Shown here piece by piece: positions 8,886 to 20,419 of a stretch of DNA of 64,000 nucleotides; positions within the stretch are counted from its first letter, which is position 1; the number at the start of each line of letters is the position of its first letter. The notes beneath the pieces are model-generated. The model was given only the letters and a program-made list of their open reading frames with translations. It searched no databases and was not told where the DNA came from. Source of the DNA: Otatea glauca (taxonomy: Eukaryota > Streptophyta > Magnoliopsida > Poales > Poaceae); contig CM070715.1 in NCBI GenBank assembly GCA_036346275.1, positions 77,301,667 through 77,365,666 on the forward strand, given 5' to 3'. Both the position numbers and the translations under genes were made by a program.

Positions 8886-11469
8886 AACTGAGAGGCAGCT
8901 ACGCTCGTACGGTGCTAACACTACCCCTGCAACTCTACATATATATCCTTGTTCCATGAACGTAATAATATCTTGTGTTGATTTGTGTGTATTTCTCTTT
9001 GATCCCGCCTTCGGAATTAACTTTCTGATGATGAACTTGATTTGGTCATCGCATGATGTATTTAGCTAGCACTATGTTGATTAATTCATGCGTGGAATCT
9101 AATCTGTGTCAAGTTCTACAGTTGTTAAACTGAATCTTTCTCAAATGAAGAAAATTAAATAATGTTGGTGAAGGAACTACAGGCAAGCTGCTATAGCACA
9201 GCTAGTAAGCTACTACTTTGCTAGCTAGCAGAATGGACGAAAGACAGACGAAAAGTCTGACGACATTAAGATTTTTTAAGTAAGATCTGAATGTCATTTT
9301 CTCCTAATTAACAAGGTGCAATTTGTATGGTGTTTTAGTTCATTGGATGTTCATAAAATAATTACGTCAATCTTAGATACTGTGAGATGAAATTTCTGTC
9401 AAGTGCGATTAACAATTTTTGCTTCCTAAATCCTAATTGGTAGACGGACCGTTTTGTTCTACCAAATACCGAAATGGAACCTTCAAGATTCAGGTAATGG
9501 CTTTGGATTTCCACTACTCCATGAATTGCACATTAATGCCTCAAACTTCTTGAGAATGTTGTTCTCCAATTCGAACAATATTTGAACCTCATTGTCCATG
9601 ACGAACATGGTGAGTGTATGCCTAACAAATAAGCACACCCAACAATTGTCCAATTACATCTCGACTCCTACATTCGGAGTAGTAATTAGATACATTACGG
9701 TACTTTTACATAGTAATGGTTGAATGCATGGTTTCATTTCATTGGACATGAAGCACGTACGTACATACTCTGATACAGCATCTGCTGAAAAGGGAAAGTG
9801 AATTTAACGTGGCATGAATGTGCTTATTTACTCCAATTAGCGCTAGCTGATTTTCAATGAATTAAATCATGTTCCAAGAATTAAACAACACGCTTCTAGC
9901 CGACAAAAGTATTATGCTGGTAACATCTTGCATCCTCAGCAGGTTGAAGTGTGATGTTGGCATCCTAATTTTGTCAACACATGCATGCTGCTACCTTGAT
10001 GTTAACACTGTGGAAGTTGCAACACTGATAACCACCACGCATTTTTACTTCCATTATTGTAGGAAAACCTAAATACGCTAGTAGTTCATTTAATTTTACG
10101 GCCATGATTGTTATGGTGGTTATAATTAAGAAAAGCCAAAGAAAATGCAGTTTTTCTAAACTACTTTTCTGGGCTACGTGCATGTGAAGTTCTTTTACCT
10201 ACTTTTGAAGGAACTCAGTGCGAAGTTAGGGCATATATACTACCACTAGCCAGCTGCAATCAAGTGAAGCCTTGGTCAAGAATAATGACGTTTATATACT
10301 CTGTGATGTTTACACTATATATCCAAAAGCTTCAGAAATCAGAACTAACTACTAACTACAAGTTATTATTAAAAAAACTAAGTACAAGTGGGCAATATAT
10401 AAATTTGGAATTAGGAGTACCATTACAATATATTTCACTTCTTTTTTATGTTTGAACTACAATAGCCCTATATCTTTTTGATTATTTACAACTAATGATT
10501 TTAGAGAGGCATTACTTCGAAATATCCTGAGATATTATTATGTAGCTGTATATATGCAATTATGCGTGCATGTTTCCAGTATGATACAAATTATGTGACT
10601 ATAAATTTAAAACATGTATAAAATTATGATCAATTCAACCATTTTTAACATAATTTGTTTCAGAATTTACACACTTACTCTTCTTTTTAACTTTTACCAT
10701 GTAAGTTTGATTGATATTAAATATAGTACTATTCTCCATATATTATATCTTACATTTGACTATGAACACACTATTTTTCTTTTTTGTTTGGGGATATGAA
10801 CACTATATTCTGTTAGCTTGACGTTTTCACTTATTTATCTGTCAAATGTGTACTAAATGTTGCCATTGACAACACTTTTACAATGTTGCTCTGTAATACT
10901 TCGAATTATATACTAATGTGTTTTTTTATATCCTGCACAGACAACACACACATCTAAAAGTATAAGTTTTTATTCAACGAAGTCATTACACTGTAAATGA
11001 ATTCCCGCTGACACTTATTAAATCCACCATTGTAAGTCCGGGACCAATTCAAGGGAATGACATAAAATCCATTAATACGTGAAACGGAAAAATTCTTCTA
11101 AGCATTAGTCGCAAAACTTTCTTCAGAAAAATCACTCCCTCCCATATATAAAAATAGATGTTGTTTTAGCTCTATAAAAATAGAACAATAAATTATGTGA
11201 TGTATTCATTTATGATGTTTTGTTTACGTCTAGCAGTTGTATATACTTATATTTATGACACTACTGCTAGCTAGCATTTAACAGAGAGCATCTAGCTAGT
11301 GGAAGATGATGTTTAAAAAGGCAAAAAGAACGACAAGCAGTTGGAAACCAAATTTAACCAGCTTGCTAAAACACCAAGTCTTGTGTAAAATGAACAAATT
11401 AAAGATGATATATTTACCAACGTACGCAGTTATTCAGTCAGCATCTCCGATGAAAGAATTTAGTTACTA
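8886..11469. other. TB1 3' flank and AT-rich intergenic DNA, no gene
   Basis: The first few hundred bases probably hold the TB1 3' UTR; the polyadenylation site cannot be placed. The remainder is AT-rich with no recognisable coding sequence. ACTCCCTCCCATATATAAAAA near 11136 looks like one end of a MITE without a visible partner. Confidence 0.6.
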
Positions 11470-11729
11470 CTCCCTCCGGTTACAAATAGTTATCGTTTTG
11501 GATATTGATACTATCAAAATTTTATAACTTTGACTGTTAATATCTTTTTAAATATTTAAATTAAATACATGAAAATCATATATGTATATTTGTCTCGAAA
11601 AGTACTTAATTTCATATTATTATAATTTTATTTTGTTTTATAAATCTATTATTGTAGAAATTAGTAGTCAAAGCTATATTTTTAAAACTATATCAATATC
11701 CAAAATAATACTATTTGTAACCGGAGGAG
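11470..11729. mobile_element. Stowaway-type MITE
   Basis: The 260-bp element has near-perfect inverted ends, CTCCCTCCGGTTACAAATAG on the left and CTATTTGTAACCGGAGGAG on the right. It is flanked by TA on both sides (11468-11469 and 11730-11731). The subterminal parts also pair (GTTTTGGATATTGATA versus TATCAATATCCAAAA). No coding capacity. A related element lies at 13228-13481. Confidence 0.88.
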
Positions 11730-11875
11730 TATGTACGAATAAGAGAGTTGCAATGGAACGTACAAGGGAAAAAAATGTCACTACAGTCCAAAACAATACT
11801 ATTTGTAACCGAAGGGATTACGTAGCACGAATGAGAGTTGCAATGGATCGTACAAGAAAAAAATGTCACCACAAT
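11700..11875. repeat. 88-bp tandem duplication of the MITE right end plus flank
   Basis: The segment from 11700 (CCAAAATAATACTATTTGTAA, through GAGAGTTGCAATGGA to AATGTCACTACA) repeats at 11788 (CCAAAACAATACTATTTGTAA through the same landmarks). Each unit contains the MITE's right terminus and about 55 bp of flanking DNA. The second copy has lost a clean terminus (CCGAAGGGATTA). Confidence 0.8.
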
Positions 11876-12925
11876 ATAATGTGTCCTAGCAGTAAAAATA
11901 ACTGTTTGTGCACGAAAAATGTACAACAACTAATTGCAACCACAACCTCGAAGGCTTAGGGAAAACAGTGCAAACATGTATCTAGTCTTGTCATTCTGAA
12001 GTACTTTGGGTTAAAAAGACAATGCAATCGTATATATGCACATGCAATACGTACCTCACCAGGACTACGTACTTTAAATGCGCATCACCGTACAAGAGTA
12101 CTGTTCAAACCAGCAGCCAATCGGAGAACGATGCAATTATGTTCTCATCGAAGTATCGAACACATATCTTAGCCAAATTCAATCAGCAACCCATGCATGG
12201 CATATGCATGAACCAAATTCTGCTTGCCAAAAGCATTTGATTGGACCTGCAGAAAGACGTTGATTAATTGATATATCAATATTCACTGAACAGGGCTGTC
12301 TTGTCCACAATTTTAATAATTGAAAGAGAACAATACTCACTTCAGGATAGAATGTGGACCTCCAGATTTTGAACGATAGAACTTATAAAAGAAGATTTTA
12401 TATACGGACGATAGCAAACGTAAGGATTAATTCTTTATATCTCACTGGAATTTTGCAAAATCCTCCATTGTGTCACCAATACGTGAACTTAGAGCCTATA
12501 TGTTATTAAGATAATAAGTGCCATATAAAGGATAAGACGATTTTTAGCGGTACATAAGGAATTCACTCCAAATGTAATATAGCATGTTGGTCGCCTGTAA
12601 TAATGTGATAATCAGAGATGGATAATGACAGAGTTCAACTAAGTTAAACTTATGGAATCTAACCTATTCGCAAAAAGAAAAAAAGATATGCAATATTTTG
12701 ATGGGTAAAATTAAGGCTTCACATCCATTGGCAAAACAATTAAGGACGGCTTCATATTAATTTCCTTGTACGAGAATATAATCAAGCAATTCTGAGCAGT
12801 AACCGTATTATGTGATGTCGCAGTAACAGGAAAGATTGCGATTCGATGAAACATACTACAAAAATCGATAGTTTCCCATGTTTAAGTTATACTTTAATTA
12901 GCATTAAACATGCTACTACCATTCA
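11876..12925. other. AT-rich intergenic DNA, no gene
   Basis: No coding region, repeat with clear ends, or RNA gene was recognised in this stretch. Confidence 0.5.
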
Positions 12926-13736
12926 TCTATTATTATAAAAGCTAATGACAGGTGATTTACAGCTACTAAGAAAAAAACGAAATATGAAAAAAAATTATAC
13001 CCTTAATATGGTGAACCCTAACTTTAAATGATTAGATTTATTGTTGGCTTAGAGATATAAGAATTTAAAATAATTCTCATCTAGCCCTTAATTTGATGTA
13101 TCATGATTTAAAGGATTAGATTTAATGGTTGGCATAGAGATATAAAAAAAATTGAAATAATTCTCACAAAAGATAAAATATCTGGACTTAATTTAATGGG
13201 CCTAATTTTAAAGGCTTAGATTTGATAGTTGGTCACAAATAGTTGTCGTTTTGGACATCGAGATGGTATTTAAAACACAACTTTGACCACTAATTTCTAT
13301 TATAATATATTTATAAAACCCAATAAAGTTAAAATATTATGAAAGTACTTTTCGAGACCAATCTACACGTATGAATTTCCTGTAAGCAATTTAAATATTT
13401 TTTAAAAATATAGACAATCAAAGTTTCAAAATTTTGACTACACCTATGTCCAAAATGACAACTATTTGTGACCGGAGAAAGTATTAACTTAAGAAAACTA
13501 AAAGGACATAAGTAGCACTATGTATAATTCAAATGTTGAGAGTGATTGTTAGATGGGCACGCGCGTTTCTCAATCCTCTCTTTCAGCTAAGAGGAGAGAG
13601 ATCTCAAAATAAATTGCTCTAATTAAATATGAAATCAAACATCACAAATATATTTCATTTTCGAGATAGGAATTTCGATATTTAGAATTTGCAAAGAGAA
13701 TTTCATCACCAGCAATTGCACGGGCTAATCAGCTAG
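12926..13736 (+). mobile_element. Small non-autonomous Helitron
   Basis: The 5' end is TCTATTATTATAAAAGC preceded by A. The 3' end is GCACGGGCTAATCAGCTAG followed by T, fitting insertion between A and T with TC...CTAG termini. GCAATTGC just before the 3' end can pair with itself. No Rep/helicase coding is present. A MITE (13228-13481) is nested inside. Without the MITE the element is about 0.56 kb. The same 5' start occurs at 14132, supporting the boundary. Two diverged copies of a block containing TTAGATTTAATGGTTGGC and AGAGATATAA lie at about 13025-13150. Confidence 0.7.
13228..13481. mobile_element. Stowaway-type MITE nested in the Helitron
   Basis: Inverted ends GGTCACAAATAGTTGTCGTT and ATGACAACTATTTGTGACC are flanked by TA (13226-13227, 13482-13483). 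The interior TTTTGGACAT pairs with ATGTCCAAAA. The left end has lost the CTCCCTCC cap kept at other copies. It belongs to the same family as the element at 11470-11729. Confidence 0.75.
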
Positions 13737-14131
13737 TTAAAGTTTTATACACAGAAAAGATCAATATGCAAGTTTCGTGTGGCCTCGTTCTTCCACTGTG
13801 GTCTTATGTACTTCTGTTTCAATATTCTAGTGCATTGATCATCAATCAAATCAATCTATGCCAAGGTAATGATCCAACAAGCTAGTGTGTTCTGATAACG
13901 CAAACCTAGTTAGCATAGCAACAAACTTAAAAGTTTGTGTTATGGGACTAAATTCCTGCTTTAAGCCAAGAAAATCTAGGTGTAAATATCTTGGTGATCG
14001 ATCGGTCTGTTGTCCTCAACTTCTGTAGTAACTTTGGTAAATGTTATTGAGTCCATCTAAACACTCTTAATAATGTGAAATGACCTAATACCAGTACAAA
14101 AGTTTGGTACTGGGATAAGTTAGTAAATCAA
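13737..14131. other. Intergenic DNA, no gene
   Basis: AT-rich sequence between two Helitron boundaries, with no recognised feature. Confidence 0.5.
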
Positions 14132-14670
14132 TCTATTATATATTAAAAATCAATGACAGATGTTTTAGAGTTGCTAAGAAAAAAACAATATACTAGAAAT
14201 TCTCATATAAAAGAAAAACATCTGGTCATCAGTTTTGTGGACCCTAATTAAAGTTGATCTGTCAGCCGGTAGATGTTATTAAAAAAACAGAAATAAATTG
14301 CGAAAAAGACACCAAGCTTTGAACCTAGATCCTCAATTCCACACGTGGGGTTTGACCTGCTAACAAACTAAGCCACACTTTTACATGTGTTTGTAAATAA
14401 AAAAGAGCATATATAGGGGTATAACCAATTAAGCTTAAGCATTCGGTCCAACTGCTAGGATATACTAATATAAGTACAACTTTTGGTCTATTTGTGTCTT
14501 GTGATATCTTCAATATACTTAAGATCACATACTATACTTTGTATGCAAAAAACTAAGATGATACACGCACTTGCATTTATTTACATGTAATATATGCTAA
14601 AATATTAAATAAAACATACGGCTCAACCGGCGACCCAGTGACCCGAGACCTCAACCAGGTCAATGGCCAG

Positions 14671-14678
14671 GTCGAGTC
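14671..14678. repeat. hAT target-site duplication, left copy (GTCGAGTC)
   Basis: GTCGAGTC is repeated exactly at 17923-17930, on the other side of the hAT element. Eight bases is the hallmark of hAT insertion. Confidence 0.93.
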
Positions 14679-15101
14679 TAGAGGTGGCCATGTGGGCCGG
14701 GCCCGACCGTGCCGCCCACGGCCCGGTACTGTGGGCTCGGCCCACGGCACAAAGACGACGGCGGCGGGCGGGCGGCGCGACGAGGCCGTGGGCGTGCTTG
14801 GCGGAGGCACCGCCCATGGGCCAAGACGGCGCAAGACGGTGAGGATCGGGTCGGCCTAGGCACGGTGGTGGGAGGCACGGCCCGGCAAGGGCACGCACGA
14901 CAGCCGAGTGGAGAGGCGGGCGGGCACGGGCATGGTGGGCGGCGCCGATCGCGTTGCCGCCCGTTGGGCGTGGGCTGTGCCGGGCGGCCCGGGCACGGGC
15001 ACGGCCTGTATTTTTTGAATTTTTTGACCGTTTTATGGCCGTTAGGTGTTAAAAAATTGATAAAAATTGAAAAAACGGAAAAAAAATCCCGAATTTTTTC
15101 C

Positions 15102-15110
15102 TATAAATAG
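15102..15110 (+). promoter_or_regulatory. TATA box of the hAT transposase gene
   Basis: TATAAATAG lies about 250 bases before the first transposase ATG and directly follows the GC-rich end. This is the expected promoter position. Confidence 0.55.
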
Positions 15111-15352
15111 GGAGGACCCCTCTCCTCATTTAGCACCCATTCACTCATCATCTTCTCTATTGGTCATCTTGTGAAAATTGTGATATTGTTTGTAGTTATT
15201 TAGCAAAATTCGGAGAAATTTTGCTAAAATTTCGAAGAAATTCAAACTCGAGCTTTCGGTAACACAAGAGGTTTGTCATACTGAATTTTGCTAATTGTAT
15301 TGTTTTTATTATTTTTACTAATGTTCGGAATATTCAATTTGCAGTTTTTTGC

Positions 15353-17472
15353 ATGAATCATTTCCCTATCTCCGATTTCGGGATCGCTTCGGAGGACCTT
15401 GAATCCTTCTAAGATTTGTCCGCCGTACCCGAAACACAAGCACCTGAAGAACATCATGTAGAAGAAGAACCATCAGGCTCCATGTCCATGACCATGAGTG
15501 CTTCTGGCTCGACATCCACTGGAGCGAAGAGAGTGAGGCAGACATTGAGAGTTTGGGATTTTTTCGACAAGCAAACGAGGACAGATGCGAAAGGAAAAGA
15601 GGTAAGAGTTGTTGTTTGTAAACAATGTCATCAAGTTTTATCTGCAAAATCTCTGGGGTACGGACACTTGCATAGGAATATTGAAAGTTGCAATGCGAAA
15701 ATAGGAGCAACTATGAGATGCACACAACTAATATACAACCTTGACGGTTCGGTCCAGAATCGGGAATATAGTGGCGAAGTAGCTAGGCAATCTCTTGTAC
15801 GCTTAATTGTATCACAGGATTTACCTTTAAACTTTGGCGAGAGTACTGATTTTGAAAATTACATTAATCGTGCACATAATCCAAAATTTAATAAAGTATC
15901 TAGACAGACAACTAGTAGAGATGTAGTTAAGTATTACAATAGTTGTCGTGAAAATTTAAAAAACATGTTCAGTACTTGCACATTTTCCATATCTTTGACT
16001 TTAGACATATGGAGTGGTAGGGCTAAGTAAGATTATATTAGCGTAGTTGCTCATTATGTCAACCAAAACTGGCAACTAGAAAAAAGAATTATAGGTTTCA
16101 AACTAATTGATGTCGCATATACGGAGAGAATATTCTTTGAGAGTATTATTAGGGTGGTGGAGGACTTTGGTCTTAGTGATAAGATTTTTGCTATAACTTT
16201 AGATAATGCCTCCACAAAAACCTCCGCAATGAATATTCTCACTCCAATATTTGGTACTTATGTTTGAATCATTTTGCTTCATCAACGTTACTTTGTCATA
16301 TTATTAACCTTATAGTTAAAAGTGGACTTGCCCCGTTAGAACGTTACATTGCACCTTTCCGTTTGGCAATTTCTTTTATGAATTATTCTAATGCTAGAAT
16401 AGCATCTTATAAGAACTTTTGCATTGCAATGGGCGTACGTCCAAGAATATTTGGTTTAGATATGCCAGTAAGATGGAATTCTACTTACTTAATGCTTAAG
16501 AACCTTCTGCCATATAAGAGCACATTTGAGGTTTTCATTCAAACACATCACCCTAAACGTGATTTATTATCTGAAGAACATTGGTATGTTGCATCAAAGT
16601 TACTTCAATTTCTTGAAGTTTTTTATGACTCCACAGGTGCTTTATCCGCAGTTTATGAACTCACATCTTCTCTAATTGTGCATCATATCTTAGATATGGC
16701 TACCCATTTTAAGAACAACGAAAATGACATGATTTTAAGAGATTCTGTCACCGTAATGAAAACAAAATATTTGAAATATTGGAAAGAAATTCCACTTCTA
16801 TATGCCTTTGCCTTTATTTTAGATCCTAGAGCAAAACTTAGAGGATTTGGTAACGTCTTCTCCATTTTAGGTGATGTTCTAGGGGAAGATTATTCAATTT
16901 ATTTTACTACTGTTCGTACTAAACTAACCGAAGTTTACAACAAGTACGAATAAAAGCATCAAGGAGTTCGTTTGCAACGACCTCCTGCATCTATCGCGGG
17001 TAAGAAAAAGACCGTGTGGGGCAAAATCTGGGGTTCTTCTTCTTCTTCAGGTACAGGTTCTACAACAGGTGGTGATACAAGTCGCAGCCAACAAGTCTCC
17101 TCTGGGGAACTATCTGCCTATATGGACAGCGACGCGTTGGATTACCAACAAGAAGGAGACGATGTCTTCAATATTGTTCAATGGTGGTATGAGCACAAGC
17201 TAACATATCCTATGCTATCCATATTAGCTCGAGATGTGTTAACTGTTCCAGTCTCGACGGTTTCCTCCGAGTTTGCCTTCAGTCTCTCCGGCAGAATATT
17301 GGAGGAGAGAAGAACAAGCCTATCGAGTGATATGGTGGAGATGCTCATGACTATCAAAGACTGGGAACACGCTGATGCAAGAACTCAACATTTCGCTGAA
17401 AATCGAGAACTAGATGAAGCCTTCGAAAATCTTTACCTCAACAATGATGAAGACCCTCCATCTACCTCTTAG
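15353..17472 (+). pseudogene. hAT transposase (BED zinc finger, RICESLEEPER-like), broken
   Basis: The likely start is the ATG at 15353, but a TAA follows at 15410. The frame then continues through a BED-type zinc finger (VWDFFDKQTR, then CKQC and HLHRNIESC, about 15550-15700). LTLDIWSG and ITLDNAS carry two candidate acidic residues of the RNase H-like catalytic core. DMPVRWNSTYLML is near 16460, and the C-terminal dimerisation region includes LARDVLTVPVSTVSSEFAFS (about 17225-17285). Breaks are TAA at 16028, a frameshift near 16262 and TAA at 16951. All domains are present in order, so decay is by point changes only. The protein would cut and re-insert the element; it cannot be made intact from this copy. 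Confidence 0.9.
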
Positions 17473-17922
17473 TATGTATTTGAGGTTTAGAGCTTTAGTT
17501 GTACTCTTTTCTTTGTCAAGGTTTTCTCTAGATGAGTTTTTACTTGGCAAAGTTTTTAACGAGGCAACCATCCAAACATTAATAAAGCTCTTTGTTACAT
17601 GTTCTACAATTTTTTATCTCAATTTATTGTACGTCATTTTTATGCTATTTTCTAACTCTACATATTTTTCCTCATTTTTTATAATTTTTCCTAATTTTTC
17701 CCCTATTTTTTTTCCTTTTTTTTTGCACACGGGCTAGTGGACGGCCCGAGACCCACCGTGCTGAGTCGTGTCCGGACCGGCACGGCACTGCCCATGAGCC
17801 CGACGTGCCGTGCCTGGGCCTCGACCTCGGCCCATGGGCGGGCACGGCACGGCATGGCCGGGCCTTCGTGCCTAGATGGGCCGTGCCTCGGCCGGGCCGG
17901 GTCGCCTATCTGGCCAGCTCTA

Positions 17923-17930
17923 GTCGAGTC
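17923..17930. repeat. hAT target-site duplication, right copy
   Basis: GTCGAGTC, identical to 14671-14678. Confidence 0.93.
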
Positions 17931-18019
17931 TAATAATACCTATCCTATTTCTGGCAGGTTTCCTATCCAGTAAGGCCACCCACGTGTCGCCTCCCAGTTG
18001 AAGGCCCTCTAAAATTACG

Positions 18020-18265
18020 TAATTACGTTTAGATTCTTTCAGTCATTTTTAACGAAAAGGACATTTCATTTTGATGAAATCGCGGATCCTTAAGAAAGGG
18101 CCCTAGACAAATGCAAAAAAATGTGTAATTACATTAAGATCCTTTCATCCGTATTTTTACAAAAAAGACCTTTCTGTTCCGCGAATTCGCGAATCCTTCA
18201 TGAAAGGACCCCAAATAAATGCAAAAAAGAGCATAATTACGTTTATATCCTTTCAAACGTTTCGC
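18020..18265. repeat. Tandem repeat, about 106-bp unit, 2.3 copies
   Basis: TAATTACGTTTAGATTCTTTCA at 18020 recurs in diverged form at 18125 and 18233. Each unit also contains an AAAAGGAC/AAAGACC block, a CGCGAAT or CGCGGAT block and GGACCCC/GGGCCC, then AAATGCAAAAAA. It lies inside the probable Helitron. Confidence 0.65.
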
Positions 18266-18336
18266 GCGTTTTCTCGATTTACTCGAGTGGGAGAGCAGCG
18301 ATCGCGGCGTAGTGCGATGTAGGGCCACTCATCTAG

Positions 18337-18698
18337 TTAATAACAATGTGCACGAGAAGAGAGAGATAAAGGAACGATAGATCTGAATATGTAACTTGAT
18401 AAAGAGACATGCTCATCTACCATTCACGTAGTATGGAAGGAATTGGATATCTCAAAGTTTACAGGCTGGACGCATGACATATTCTAATTGCCATGGTTTA
18501 AGACATGACGCCCATCGTATCATTAAGGATCTGTTTAGAACGCATTAATTTCATAGATTTCTTTAGATAATTTATATGAAACCGTTCAACTCATGTAGGT
18601 ATTCGAAAAAATCCAGTATTAACACTACATGTAAATTTCATAAAACTATCTTGCCAAGCACTTCAACTAAACTATAATGATGATGCCCTCACAAGGGC
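18337..18698. other. Intergenic DNA, no gene
   Basis: Short stretch between the probable Helitron end and the copia target duplication (GTGGG, 18699-18703). No feature was recognised. Confidence 0.5.
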
Positions 18699-18703
18699 GT
18701 GGG

Positions 18704-20173
18704 TGTAAGCATATAGGCCCCAAGTTTCATTGGTTATGTGTTTTGGTGATTAAACAGTTATATTGTTACGATTAACCATGGTTCAAGGTTCAAATATGAG
18801 ATAGTGCATGACATTTGACATAATGAGTGTTTTTGGTATTCATGGATCTCCAAATGGTATTGTTAATGGCAAAGCATGAATATTGAGAATCTTGAGACTA
18901 GAAATGATCCAAGGAGTGTTGTTTGGATCATTTTGTTGATATGTTTTGTTGTTGTTTTGGTTGTACTATTAAGAGGTTCAAGGTTAGTAGCTTGAGTTTC
19001 GTGAGGATAAGTCGCTAGTGTGATGCACACTAGGTGTCTCTAGCTCATATATAGTAAGAGGAAGGCAACAAACCAAGTGATGAAGCCAAGGTTGGACTCA
19101 ATGTGAAATTTCAAAACTTGGTCAAAAATGCCAATGGGTCGGATGATTCGGACCACTAGTCGAATCAATTCAACATAGAATAATTTCGGGAAATTTAAAT
19201 GGGAGTGGGATGATCTAAGTGGGACGGACCACTAGTCGAAACAATTCAACAGAGGATATGTTCTAAAGATTCTCATGAGGCTCAAATGATCCGAGTAGGT
19301 TGGATCATCAGTCAGATCAATTTCACAGTGGACATGTTCTGGAGATTTCAATGTGACTCGAATGATCCGAGTGGGTTGGATCAATTTGGCAAAGAAGGCG
19401 CTCTTGAGATTTTCAATAGGGCCAAATGATCCGGGTGAGTCAAATGATCCGATTGGGTCAGAAAATCTAACTATACATAATTGCTATATTTTTTTACTAT
19501 TGGAAAGCGTTTAAGATGATGATCCGACCCAAAAGCAATTTTTGAAAAACTGTGTCTATCAGCTAGTTTATATGGACTATTAGGGCTATATATATAGACC
19601 CTTTGGGGTTTTTTTGGGTAGATGTTGATGACTACCTCAGAGTTTATCCTATTGAAGACCTTGAAGAGCACTCTAAAGCTTTGGTTGAAGATCTTTGAGT
19701 GCTAGAAAGAGTAGATAGGCCTAGTTTGTGCATCACTCCTAGATGCTTTACCTTGTGAGGATCAAGTGAGTGTTTTGGGCTTATTACTCTTATAGGTTGG
19801 TAACTCTTAGATGGCTTGGAGGCATTTGGCTCGGTGATCTTCCATGGATTGCTTGATTCCTTTCACGGTTTCAAGTCAAAGCTAGACTCTTGTGAAAGTG
19901 CTCCAACAAGGAGTAGGAGAGGTCGTCGAATCCTTGAGACCTCGGTAAAAAAAATTGGTCATGATCCTTGTCTCTATTACGTTTCCGCATTTACTTTTGA
20001 GCATTTCAATTGTTAGATTACTAGAATTATGTAGGGTTAGAATTAGCATGCTAAACTACACTAGAAACCTTAGGCAAGTAGGTTGGGCTAGTAAAGTTCA
20101 AAATTTTAATTAAGCCTTTGTCGCCAAAAGAAATCCCAATTCACCCCCCTTTTCATCATCCAAATCCACTTCA
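18704..20173 (+). repeat. 5' LTR of the copia element
   Basis: 1470 bp with TG...CA ends. It contains four or five degenerate repeats of about 70 bp built around GATCCGAGTGGGTTGGATCA (about 19120-19470). A second, partial copy lies at 49950-51039 and matches from 18986 onward. Confidence 0.85.
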
Positions 20174-20174
20174 A

Positions 20175-20186
20175 TTGGTATCAGAG
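20175..20186 (+). other. Primer-binding site (initiator Met tRNA)
   Basis: TTGGTATCAGAG lies one base after the LTR end. It is the standard plant copia primer site complementary to the 3' end of tRNA-iMet. Confidence 0.85.
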
Positions 20187-20224
20187 AGAAAAGTTGCACA
20201 ATTAGGGCTTTAATGCCTTGAGTA

Positions 20225-20351
20225 ATGATGTTAGAAGATAGTGTGAATATTGGTACGACACCTCTATTTGATGACACAATTTACTTTTATTGGAAGTTTT
20301 GCATGGGATGTTATCTCGAGGCCTTGAGTATAGATATTTGGCACGTAGTTA
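20225..20351 (+). pseudogene. Copia gag fragment (N-terminus)
   Basis: The short frame contains TTPLFDDTIYFYWKFCMGCY followed by LEALSIDIW. This resembles the plant copia gag start, where a Phe-Asp-Gly-x-Asn-Tyr-x-x-Trp motif is usual. It breaks off at about 20351, where unrelated sequence begins. Only some 40 residues are left; capsid assembly function is lost. Confidence 0.7.
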
Positions 20352-20419
20352 GGAGTGGAAAAAAACTCGAAACTCGCGAGTTAAACGAGTACTCGAAAAC
20401 TCAGCTTGAATGTGAATGA
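20352..20419. other. Short foreign segment at a deletion junction
   Basis: The 68-bp stretch includes ACTCGAAACTCGCGAGTT and GAGTACTCGAAAAC, a partly palindromic TCG-rich word set. It belongs neither to gag nor to the following LTR family. It probably is a fragment of another transposon. Confidence 0.35.

Larger units (their letters stand above)
14679..17922 (+). mobile_element. hAT-superfamily DNA transposon, full length
   Basis: The 3244-bp element has terminal inverted repeats TAGAGGTGGCCA and TGGCCAGCTCTA (11 of 12 bases pair). It is flanked by the exact 8-bp duplication GTCGAGTC. Both ends are GC-rich, with many GGCACGG/CCGTGCC and GGCCCGG/CCGGGCC words that probably serve as subterminal binding repeats. 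They contrast with the AT-rich transposase region. A TATA box (15102) precedes the transposase pseudogene. The intact ends and target copies indicate a fairly recent insertion. Confidence 0.94.
14132..18336 (+). mobile_element. Probable second Helitron, interrupted by a hAT element
   Basis: The start TCTATTATATATTAAAAA and the following AATGACAGATG...GCTAAGAAAAAAAC match the Helitron at 12926 closely. A candidate 3' end is CACTCATCTAG at 18326-18336 followed by T, again between A and T. The part before it carries a GC-rich stretch. The 5' end is well supported; the 3' end is a guess from the CTAG motif. The hAT element at 14679-17922 accounts for most of the length; the remainder is about 1 kb and has no coding. 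Confidence 0.45.

Noticed and set aside
14310..14390. tRNA-like sequence (AGCTTTGAACCTAGATCC near a GTTTGACC word)
   Set aside because: Only a B-box-like word is present; no cloverleaf could be formed by eye. More likely transposon sequence.
14577..15110. Several GC-rich frames near the hAT left end
   Set aside because: They come from the GGCACGG/GGCCCGG subterminal repeats of the hAT element.
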